Positions 1 to 5,501 of a stretch of DNA of 9,364 nucleotides are shown here, in pieces (within the stretch, counting starts at the first letter, position 1; every line of letters starts with the position of its first letter). This DNA is from Clostridium sp. CAG:632 (GTDB lineage Bacteria; Bacillota; Clostridia; Lachnospirales; Lachnospiraceae). The stretch spans positions 1 to 9,364 of the forward strand of contig HF991338.1 of the NCBI GenBank assembly GCA_000431515.1, given 5' to 3'. The position numbers and the translations under genes are program-made. The notes beneath the pieces were generated by a model that did not search any database, was not told the origin of the DNA, and was given only the letters and a program-made list of their open reading frames with translations.

Positions 1-113
1 CTGTGACTTTTATTTCAGATTTGGAACGGGGAAAGCCAACAGCAGAGATTGAAAAGACAATTCAACTGATAAATGTTCAGGGGTTGGATTTATTAGTTGA
101 ACGACGAGGATAA
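1..113 (+). CDS. HipB-like (y4mF-type) HTH antitoxin regulator, C-terminal part
   Basis: The frame beginning at base 3 is open from the window edge to TAA at 111-113 and reads ...TFISDLERGKPTAEIEK..., ending GLDLLVERRG. The FISDLERGK stretch is the recognition-helix end of an XRE/Cro helix-turn-helix, and the GLDL..RRG ending is typical of small HipB/y4mF-type regulators. Proteins of this family bind operator DNA and usually act as the antitoxin and autorepressor of a HipA-like kinase toxin. The N-terminus lies outside the window, so I cannot tell whether the gene is intact. No hipA-like gene follows; the next bases hold broken antitoxin sequence instead. It could also be an orphan regulator. 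Family assignment is fairly sure, partner unknown. Confidence 0.65.
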   Translation, partial: VTFISDLERGKPTAEIEKTIQLINVQGLDLLVERRG

Positions 114-121
114 GACTATGA

Positions 122-292
122 GAATATTATCTGGAACAGGCAAAGCGAGTCAACCTTCTTGTCCTTGATATGACCAGTTATTCTTAAAAGTATGGTTCCA
201 AAGCTGTACGGAAAAATATCACTATTCCTGCATGGTTGAACACCCTTGAATGCCCCATCAAAAATGGTGCATCATTCAAGAATAAATTAAGT
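122..292 (+). pseudogene. Broken HicB-like antitoxin, C-terminal remnant
   Basis: Frame 2 reads RVNLLVLDMTSYS, then a stop (TAA 185-187), then KYGSKAVRKNITIPAWLNTL followed by a segment ending ASFKNKLS. This matches the C-terminal part of HicB-family antitoxins: a D-x-T/S-x-Y strand, then the ribbon-helix-helix-like VRKNITIPAWL and the N/S-F-S..L helix that bind DNA. The N-terminal partial RNase-H-like half of HicB is absent because a stop (TGA 119-121) closes the frame just upstream, and no hicA toxin is visible. The internal stop makes it non-functional as a full antitoxin. It directly abuts the HipB-like tail, so the locus looks like eroded toxin-antitoxin modules. Family recognition comes from motif memory, not a search. 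Confidence 0.55.
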
Positions 293-295
293 GAT

Positions 296-400
296 ATGGG
301 TAAGAATAGTTGGGAAATTGAACGAGAGATAGTTCAATTGGCAGCAAAAGAATTTGTGAAAGGGGAAATCATAGAGTATGGAGAAAGAGACAATAGATGA
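296..400 (+). pseudogene. Short ORF fragment continuing the HicB frame
   Basis: From ATG 296 the same frame stays open for 34 codons (MGKNSWEIEREIVQLAAKEF..., ending YGERDNR) to TGA 398-400. It is rich in charged helical residues and I do not recognise it. There is no clear ribosome site before 296, so it is more likely the C-terminal scrap of a larger lost protein, or a read-on of the degenerate HicB frame, than a gene. It overlaps the next ORF by 23 bases, the spacing often seen between a toxin C-terminus and its immunity gene, but that link is only an inference. Confidence 0.25.
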
Positions 401-652
401 TTGGGTTTTATTGTTTGAGTATCCTTTTGCTAAAGAAGGCATGTTTGCTGAAGACTACTGGGAACAAATTATAATGGACTGTAGCAACATAAAAATTACA
501 GCGACAGGATCAATTAAGAAGACCGTGAATAGCTCATGGTCTTTTCTTGTATAACCAAGAGAGGATTGAGTTATCATCGAAAATGTGATATCTTAGAATA
601 CAGAGAAAGAGATTTTATATCAGAGCATGTAGGCATTAGGAGGGTGATGTAA
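378..652 (+). pseudogene. Possible frameshifted small accessory gene (unrecognised)
   Basis: ATG 378 opens a 58-codon frame (MEKETIDDWVLLFEYPFAKE..., stop 552-554). A second open stretch in another frame (533-652) follows at once, containing MVFSCITKRGLSYHRK and ending RRVM before TAA. The two together would make a protein of about 90 residues if a small frame error lies near 525-550, which suggests a decayed gene. The acidic, aromatic-rich N-terminus (DDWVLLFEYPF) recalls small immunity-type proteins, but I cannot name a family. A weak purine-rich stretch precedes the start. No partner is intact. It could also be two unrelated chance ORFs. Confidence 0.3.
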
Positions 653-751
653 ATGATGTCACGTGGTGCTACGGAAGAAGAGTTGAACAGTGCAGATATG
701 AAAGAACATTTCAAATCTTTAGGTTTTGTGGATTTTGTAGATGGGCAATAA
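653..751 (+). CDS. Tiny 32-residue ORF with a strong ribosome site
   Basis: ATG 653 is preceded by AGGAGGG at 638-644 with 8 bases of spacing, an excellent ribosome site. The ORF reads MMSRGATEEELNSADMKEHF..., ending FVDFVDGQ at TAA 749-751. It is acidic, without a membrane segment or a motif I recognise. Given the eroded surroundings it may be the surviving N-terminus of a deleted gene whose initiation signals are preserved, or a genuine microprotein. It ends 30 bases before the zinc-finger gene, so the two could be co-transcribed. Confidence 0.3.
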   Translation: MMSRGATEEELNSADMKEHFKSLGFVDFVDGQ

Positions 752-781
752 TAAAAATAAAGAATTGGAGGAACTAAGCTA

Positions 782-1609
782 ATGATATATTATTTTATAG
801 GAACCGTAATCTGGGGTATAGTCTGGGGAGTTGCCTGCAATAAGGTAATTGAAAACAAAGGATATGATGAAAACTGGTTTTGGTGGGGATTCTTCTTTAA
901 TTTTATAGCATTTATTGTGGCGCTCACAAAACCAGATAATCACCATTATTATGAGCAGGCAGATCAGTATGGAAATGTAAAAACGGATAGTAACTCTGCA
1001 TTGTCGATAGCAGCAAGAGAAAAGAGTATAGAGCAAATAATGCGTGCCGGTGGCTGGAAATGTAACAATTGTGGCAGAACAAATACGAGTGCTACAGGCA
1101 CATGTGCATGTGGATGGACAAAGGAGCAATCGTACGAGAATAAAATTGAAGAAGATAAACGGAGTGAACAAGCATCAACGACTACACTCGTTACTGAAAA
1201 TGCAAATTTGGAAATTTTGAAAAAGTATAAAGAGTTACTTGATATGGGGGCAATAAATCAAGAAGAATTTGACAAAAAGAAGAATGAGATTCTTGGTGTT
1301 GGTAATACGGATATAACTGATGAGGTTGAGACAGCTGAGAAAGAGATTCAAAAGGAAGAAAAACTTCCTCCTACAAGTTGGACATGTTATAACTGTGGAA
1401 AAGAAAATGATCTTGACAGGAAAAGTTGTAAATTTTGTGGTGCTATTAAAGAAGCTGTACCTGTGTATGGCAAAGTTAATCGTCTGCAAAAACGTGATTC
1501 TAATTTAGCAGATTGGAAATGCCCGAAGTGTGGAGCTGTAAACAAGTGTTACATTGGTCTTTGTAAATGCGGTACATATAAATCAGAGGGGACTATTATC
1601 GAAAATTAA
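782..1609 (+). CDS. Membrane-anchored protein with three RanBP2-like zinc fingers and a SHOCT segment
   Basis: A 275-residue protein of unknown function. Two hydrophobic stretches (about 2-18 and 32-49) form a short N-terminal membrane hairpin. Three zinc-finger modules follow. Finger 1 is at 92-110 (W92, C94, C97, N101, C108, C110). Finger 2 is at 200-219 (W200, C202, C205, N209, C216, C219) and fits the RanBP2 pattern W-x-C-x2-C-x3-N-x6-C-x2-C exactly. Finger 3 is at 245-263 (W245, C247, C250, N254, C261, C263). Fingers 1 and 3 end in C-x-C. Between fingers 1 and 2, residues 143-171 (KYKELLDMGAINQEEFDKKK) match a SHOCT domain, a short oligomerisation-type helical motif common at the ends of bacterial membrane proteins. 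The start is set by GGAGGA at 767-772, 9 bases before ATG. Function is not known; binding a protein or nucleic acid at the membrane is a guess. The gene is AT-rich like the degraded region on its left. Confidence 0.8.
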   Translation: MIYYFIGTVIWGIVWGVACNKVIENKGYDENWFWWGFFFNFIAFIVALTKPDNHHYYEQADQYGNVKTDSNSALSIAAREKSIEQIMRAGGWKCNNCGRTNTSATGTCACGWTKEQSYENKIEEDKRSEQASTTTLVTENANLEILKKYKELLDMGAINQEEFDKKKNEILGVGNTDITDEVETAEKEIQKEEKLPPTSWTCYNCGKENDLDRKSCKFCGAIKEAVPVYGKVNRLQKRDSNLADWKCPKCGAVNKCYIGLCKCGTYKSEGTIIEN

Positions 1610-1626
1610 AAAGTATATTGGACGAC

Positions 1627-1635
1627 TGTTATAAT
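1627..1635 (+). promoter_or_regulatory. Extended -10 promoter for the NADAR operon
   Basis: TGTTATAAT is a perfect extended -10 element (TG-n-TATAAT) in the 58-base gap after the zinc-finger gene. A start of transcription near 1642 would leave about 25 bases of leader before the NADAR start. No good -35 is present at the right distance, which is usual for extended -10 promoters. Confidence 0.5.
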
Positions 1636-1667
1636 GATATATGCATGATATAGCGAGGTGAATCATT

Positions 1668-2150
1668 ATGGAACAATCAATTCAAAAATTTCGGGGAGAA
1701 TATTTTTTCTTAAGCAATTTTTATGAGTGCCCGGTAACATATAAACAGCTGGCCTACGCTAACAACGAAGCTGCTTTTCAGGCACAGAAATGCTTAAGCG
1801 ATGCCGAGAAAAAACAGTTCACGAAGCTGAACCCGTCCGAAGCGAAAAAACTGGGCAGACGAGTAAATCTGAGAAAGGATTGGGAAGCTGTCAAAGTGAA
1901 AATTATGGAGGAGCTTGTTAGAGCAAAGTTTACACAGAATCCGGACCTTGCGGATAAACTGCTTGCCACAGGTGATGCACACTTAGAAGAAGGCAATACA
2001 TGGGGCGATAGAATCTGGGGAACGGTAAACGGCTCCGGAGCGAATCGGCTTGGCATTATCTTGATGCAGATAAGAGCTGAAATCAAGGAGTCAAGAGCTA
2101 CGGATGAAAAACACTTAGAAAGAAAAACCATGGGGAGAAATATCAGATGA
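1668..2150 (+). CDS. NADAR-family (YbiA-like) N-glycosidase
   Basis: A 160-residue cytosolic protein made almost entirely of one NADAR domain (about 6-140). Visible family marks are FFLSNFYECP (13-22), the NNEAAFQAQK segment with conserved Glu34, DW at 71-72, the RAKFTQNPDLADKLLATGD stretch (85-103) and WGDRIWG (112-118). Family members cleave N-glycosidic bonds: E. coli YbiA acts on damaged or reactive riboflavin-pathway intermediates, and other NADAR proteins remove ADP-ribose from guanine as antitoxins to DarT toxins. No DarT is visible here, so house-cleaning or ADP-ribose chemistry are both open. The start has GAGGTG at 1655-1660 with 7 bases of spacing. The gene overlaps the next by ATGA, pointing to coupled translation with the acetyltransferase. 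The last 20 residues are charged and lie beyond the usual domain. Confidence 0.88.
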   Translation: MEQSIQKFRGEYFFLSNFYECPVTYKQLAYANNEAAFQAQKCLSDAEKKQFTKLNPSEAKKLGRRVNLRKDWEAVKVKIMEELVRAKFTQNPDLADKLLATGDAHLEEGNTWGDRIWGTVNGSGANRLGIILMQIRAEIKESRATDEKHLERKTMGRNIR

Positions 2151-2752
2151 CAGAACAAGAAAAAATGTTGGCCGGACAAGTATATGATCCGTCCGATGAG
2201 ACATTAAATAAATTAAGAATGAAGGCTCATCGTTTAAGCCAGGACTATAATCGATTATATGACGAGGAGGAGCAGGAACGGGCACGTATAATGAAAGAAT
2301 TACTACCCAATTGTGGACCGGGTGTTTATTTGCAGGGACCGATATATTTTGATTATGGTGTATTTACAACCATTGGGGAAAATACGTTTGCGAATTTCAA
2401 CTTTACGGTGCTTGATACATGTCCGGTGACAATTGGTGATAATGTTTTTTTTGGACCGAACTGTACATTGGCTACACCATTACACCCGCTACGATATCAG
2501 GAGCGGAATATAAAGTTTAAATCAGACGGAACACCATATGATGATGAATATGGAAAACCACTGGTAATAGAATCCAATTGTTGGATTGCAAGTAATGTGG
2601 TGATCGCAGGGGGAGTTACAATTGGCGAAGGAAGTGTAATTGGAGCCGGTAGTGTGGTGACCAGAGATATTCCACCACATTCTCTTGCGGCGGGGAATCC
2701 ATGCAGAGTTATCCGGCAGATTACGGAAGCAGATTCTATGCGGGGCCTGTAG
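2147..2752 (+). CDS. maa: Maltose/galactoside-type O-acetyltransferase (left-handed beta helix)
   Basis: A 201-residue member of the LacA/Maa family, which transfers acetyl from acetyl-CoA to a sugar hydroxyl in the cytoplasm. The N-terminus MLAGQVYDPSDETL (7-20) and the following helix are the Mac domain. From about 60 the hexapeptide repeats of a left-handed beta helix begin (TIGENTF, TIGDNVF, VIAGGVTIGEGSVIGAGSVV), ending in the signature AAGNPCRVIR (181-190). The catalytic His is expected at H113 in TPLHPL. The length is usual for the family. The start overlaps the NADAR stop (ATGA 2147-2150), with GGGGAG at 2132-2137 as ribosome site. The sugar substrate cannot be told from sequence. Related nodulation (NodL) or antibiotic-acetylating members are less likely given the MLAGQ.YDP start. 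Confidence 0.88.
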   Translation: MTEQEKMLAGQVYDPSDETLNKLRMKAHRLSQDYNRLYDEEEQERARIMKELLPNCGPGVYLQGPIYFDYGVFTTIGENTFANFNFTVLDTCPVTIGDNVFFGPNCTLATPLHPLRYQERNIKFKSDGTPYDDEYGKPLVIESNCWIASNVVIAGGVTIGEGSVIGAGSVVTRDIPPHSLAAGNPCRVIRQITEADSMRGL

Positions 2753-2754
2753 AC

Positions 2755-2979
2755 ATGTCCCTGTCATTTAACATCACACAAATTAAATTTATGCAAGAGC
2801 TAGGATTAAACCCGGACTTTTCAGCAGATCTTTCGGATGCAGCATATATAGAGATTGAGGAAAAGGTATCCTGCTATTTGCAAATAAGCGGAATCGATTC
2901 TGGATGTTATAGCGTCCGTCTGAACGCAATTTATCGCAAAATGGCGATTGCTGGATATCGTATGATAGCAAAGTATTAG
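2755..2979 (+). CDS. Small protein of unknown function (74 residues)
   Basis: The frame from ATG 2755 gives MSLSFNITQIKFMQELGL..., 74 residues, ending YRMIAKY. I recall similar small hypothetical proteins in Lachnospiraceae starting with F-x-x-x-Q-I-x-F-x-x-x-LGL-x-x-DF and then an I-E-I-E-E-K-V-x-x-Y-L helix; this is memory, not a search. No membrane segment or signal peptide is present, and it appears mostly helical. I chose 2755, two bases after the acetyltransferase stop, over an in-frame ATG at 2701 that lies inside the acetyltransferase and would add a poor, unlike N-terminus. Neither has a strong ribosome site, so expression is probably by translational coupling. It is the likely last gene of the NADAR operon. 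Compared with the remembered family, the C-terminal half looks divergent. Confidence 0.6.
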   Translation: MSLSFNITQIKFMQELGLNPDFSADLSDAAYIEIEEKVSCYLQISGIDSGCYSVRLNAIYRKMAIAGYRMIAKY

Positions 2980-3012
2980 CAATATCAGAGGAATGATTCG
3001 TTAAATACCACG

Positions 3013-3029
3013 TTGTTTAATTTAAACAA
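3013..3029. promoter_or_regulatory. Perfect 17-base palindrome, candidate operator
   Basis: TTGTTTAA-T-TTAAACAA is a perfect inverted repeat of 8-base arms around one base. It ends 20 bases before the extended -10 of the surface-protein gene, covering roughly -36 to -52 from the likely transcription start. That placement suits a regulator binding next to the -35 region. It has no T-run or GC core, so it is not a terminator. The protein that binds it is unknown. Confidence 0.5.
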
Positions 3030-3049
3030 TAGTAATGGAAGAAAATCTA

Positions 3050-3058
3050 TGGTACAAT
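3050..3058 (+). promoter_or_regulatory. Extended -10 promoter of the surface-protein gene
   Basis: TGGTACAAT fits TG-n-TATAAT with one mismatch. The region 17 bases upstream (TAGTAA) is a poor -35, so the promoter probably relies on the extended -10 and perhaps on a factor at the adjacent palindrome. Transcription from about 3065 would give a leader of some 60 bases ending in AAGGGGG (3112-3118), 8 bases before the start codon. Confidence 0.45.
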
Positions 3059-3126
3059 GAACATCACATCATAATCGATGGTCTGATTTCAATCAATGTA
3101 AATGAGGATAAAAGGGGGATTTTTTA

Positions 3127-5304
3127 ATGAAAATGACACGTAAAAACTATGCTATCAAACGGCTGGTAAGCGTTATGTTTGCACTTAGTATGATCTTTGC
3201 AATGGTACCGGCTACCGTATTTGCAGATGATACGGACAATAATACACAGACAATATATATCGGTGGCAATAAACTGACGGTTCCGTTAGAAGAGGCAAGC
3301 TATTGGAAGTATAATGAAGAAAGTGGCGAGATTGCAGCCTGTACCGAGCAGGAGGCAAACATACTGATCAATACAGTCGGGAAATACGGCACTCCTATAG
3401 AGTCAATATACGTGAATCTGGTAAATGTAAGCATTACAGCAAAGGGTGGTTCAGAGGATCCTTTGAATGCAGGTATTTACAATCCGGAGCCGGAAACCAG
3501 GGTGTATCTGCGGATTAATGGAGATTGCAGTGTTACCGGTTCCAAGTATGGAATTTATGCAAAAATTAATGTTATACCGTGTGATGCGGCAGCCAGACTT
3601 ACGATTACAGCAGATAGCAGTCTTGCACCTGCAGGAGTGGATGTTCCGCAGGCGGTTTCTCTGTATTCGTCGGGGTCGAATTACCTTTACCGGGGATGTG
3701 AGCATACAGATTTTTCGGTGATCCTGCGGAGTGATACCATGACTACAATAAAAGGTGGCGGGGATTTTGTTTGTCAAAGTACAAAAGCATCTCTGATAGC
3801 CAGTCCGAATATGGACGGCAGTGATGCGACAGAATACTTTAAGGAAAACGGCATATTTAACCTTGGAGATATGAGCCGGATAAAATATAGGGAATATAAG
3901 AACGGCACACTGATGTATGATAAAGCGAAGATTACCGGAGCAACCTTGCGGTTTCAGGACGGCGATGCCCCGGTATTCACAGCACAGGTGGCGGAGGAAG
4001 ATAATGGAAAATATTATATTTTAAGTGAGCAATGGAGTGAGCTGGATGAGAATGGAAATAAGGTCAAGTGGTGTTCCTCTCGTGATTCTGAGAATCCGAG
4101 GGATGAGAGTCAGCTGTTAAAAACCTTTGAAGCAGGAAAGACCTATTATTATTCCATAACCGTTGCTTGTCAACTCTGGGATGTCAGCTTTACGGAACAG
4201 ACTTCAGTAATTATTAACGGAGCAGCCTTTACGATTACAAATAAAAAGAGCGGAGAAGACTACGTACTTGTTGATGCGCAGAATATTATGAGGATGACGG
4301 TGCCGAAGGAAATTAAGAAGATTGAAGTGGCGAATGCGACTCTTTCATATAAGGTAGGTGACGCACCGAAGGCAACCGCAGCATTGACCGGCGAGAATGC
4401 AGCTGATTACAGGATTGCATATGAGTGCTGGAAGGAAATGAAAAAGCAGGATGACGGCAGTCTGGTACCGGTAAGATTCTGGTATTCGGATGCGGAAGAA
4501 AATGCAAAGTTGCCGGTTGATAAAAAGATAATTGCCTTTGAAAAAGACAAAACCTATACGTACAGTATCAAACTTAAGACAGTCAACGAAAATTACTTTG
4601 CAGACGTAGATACGGGACTGACTATGACTTTGAATGGAGAAGCGGTCGATGCATCCCAAATAACAGTCGATGAAGGATGTGATACTGTATATACTATGGC
4701 ACTTAAGACCATGCAGCCGACAGTAGCACAAAGTACCTATAAGTTCCTGGAGGGAGAAAATGCTTCATGGACGCAGGGCGGCAACGGTACATTAAGATTC
4801 CGTGTAAACGGAGAAATCAGCAAGCTTACAGGCGTAAAGGTCGATGGTGCCATGCTTTCGGCTGATCAGTATACCGTAAAATCCGGTTCCACGATCATTA
4901 CATTAAAGAGCGGTTACTTAAAAGGCTTATCTGTTGGTACGCATAAGATAACAGTCATTTATACAGACGGCGAATGCAATGCGGATTTTGAGATTAAACG
5001 GGCAGCAGGCGGTACGACCACAGAGGCAACTACGGAAGGCGGAAATACCACAGAGGCAACAACAGAGGGCGGAGAGAGTACCACAGAGATAACCACGGAA
5101 GCCGGAAAGAGTACCACGGAGACAACTACAGAAGGCGGAACAACTGCTGCATCAGATAGCGGAGCAGGCACTACTGCAACCGCCAATGCACCGAAAACCG
5201 GAGATGAGAGTTGCCCATGGATTTATATGATTCTGCTGGTTATGGCTTGTGGCGGAATGGCAGGATGCAGGGTATACGATAGAATTGTTTTACGGAGGAA
5301 ATAA
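3127..5304 (+). CDS. Secreted sortase-anchored surface protein with tandem domains
   Basis: A 725-residue exported protein. Residues 1-33 form a signal peptide with a basic start, a hydrophobic core and probable cleavage at VFA-DD. Residues 36-220 are strand-rich with turns like NAGIYNP and GSKYGIYAK, suggesting a beta-helix or carbohydrate-binding fold. Two related segments follow (about 268-370 and 398-515); each starts A-T-L-x-[FY]-x-x-GDAP, contains a W-[KS]-E block and a K-T-Y-x-Y-S-I strand, and ends in an NG-E/A turn. Residues 545-625 (SWTQGGNGTLRFR, VKVDG, YTVKSGSTIITL, GTHKITVIYTDGE) resemble the X2 (CBM_X2/Ig-like) module of cell-surface proteins. A Thr/Glu/Gly stalk (630-671) leads to the sortase motif APKTG (688-692), a membrane helix (about 698-715) and a basic tail ending RRK. 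The protein should be covalently wall-linked. Ligand binding or adhesion is inferred; no catalytic motif is visible. It stands alone between its own promoter and terminator. Confidence 0.85.
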   Translation: MKMTRKNYAIKRLVSVMFALSMIFAMVPATVFADDTDNNTQTIYIGGNKLTVPLEEASYWKYNEESGEIAACTEQEANILINTVGKYGTPIESIYVNLVNVSITAKGGSEDPLNAGIYNPEPETRVYLRINGDCSVTGSKYGIYAKINVIPCDAAARLTITADSSLAPAGVDVPQAVSLYSSGSNYLYRGCEHTDFSVILRSDTMTTIKGGGDFVCQSTKASLIASPNMDGSDATEYFKENGIFNLGDMSRIKYREYKNGTLMYDKAKITGATLRFQDGDAPVFTAQVAEEDNGKYYILSEQWSELDENGNKVKWCSSRDSENPRDESQLLKTFEAGKTYYYSITVACQLWDVSFTEQTSVIINGAAFTITNKKSGEDYVLVDAQNIMRMTVPKEIKKIEVANATLSYKVGDAPKATAALTGENAADYRIAYECWKEMKKQDDGSLVPVRFWYSDAEENAKLPVDKKIIAFEKDKTYTYSIKLKTVNENYFADVDTGLTMTLNGEAVDASQITVDEGCDTVYTMALKTMQPTVAQSTYKFLEGENASWTQGGNGTLRFRVNGEISKLTGVKVDGAMLSADQYTVKSGSTIITLKSGYLKGLSVGTHKITVIYTDGECNADFEIKRAAGGTTTEATTEGGNTTEATTEGGESTTEITTEAGKSTTETTTEGGTTAASDSGAGTTATANAPKTGDESCPWIYMILLVMACGGMAGCRVYDRIVLRRK
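5014..5139 (+). repeat. Four tandem Thr/Glu/Gly stalk repeats
   Basis: Four in-frame units of 30, 30, 33 and 33 bases (5014-5043, 5044-5073, 5074-5106, 5107-5139) encode TTTEATTEGG, NTTEATTEGG, ESTTEITTEAG and KSTTETTTEGG. The last two units carry an extra residue (E/K-S). They form the wall-spanning stalk before the sortase motif and could change number by slippage or recombination. Confidence 0.85.
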
Positions 5305-5376
5305 TATGGGATTGACGTGGATGTGGACGACAAAGGGAAAGTAATCTGCACAGATATGAGATAGACGCATAGAAAG

Positions 5377-5409
5377 AAAAACAGGGTGATGAGAGTCACC
5401 CTGTTTTTT
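5377..5409 (+). terminator. Rho-independent terminator after the surface-protein gene
   Basis: A 9-base stem ACAGGGTGA / TCACCCTGT (5381-5389 and 5396-5404) closes a TGAGAG loop and is followed by TTTTT (5405-5409). A matching A-run precedes it, so it may also work in the other direction. It lies 72 bases after the surface-protein stop and isolates that gene from the phosphoesterase. Confidence 0.9.
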
Positions 5410-5501
5410 AATATTTTACAAGAAAATGACATTCCCTTTACCGCACTTTGATTTCACATACCTGCACCGAAGACTATGATAGTAAGGAAGGAGATTTTGA
5501 T

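Noticed and set aside
1618..1635. TTGGAC before TATAAT as a standard -35/-10 pair
   Set aside because: The spacing is only 6 bases; the extended -10 explains the promoter instead.
2701..2754. Earlier in-frame ATG for the small protein after the acetyltransferase
   Set aside because: It lies inside the acetyltransferase coding end and adds 18 residues unlike the rest; ATG 2755, 2 bases after the stop, fits translational coupling better.
3084..3095. Inverted repeat TGATT-TC-AATCA in the leader of the surface-protein gene
   Set aside because: Five-base AT-rich arms with a 2-base loop are too weak and too common to call a regulatory hairpin.
4959..5186. Minus-strand ORF rich in Val/Ser/Pro
   Set aside because: It is the antisense reading of the Thr/Glu/Gly stalk repeats; its repetitiveness comes from that coding strand.
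5452..5480. TTTCAC-17-TATGAT as promoter for the phosphoesterase
   Set aside because: Transcription would start within the ribosome site, and the -35 is poor.
5448..5501. Upstream ATG of the phosphoesterase
   Set aside because: No ribosome site before it, and a strong AAGGAG with ideal spacing serves ATG 5502.
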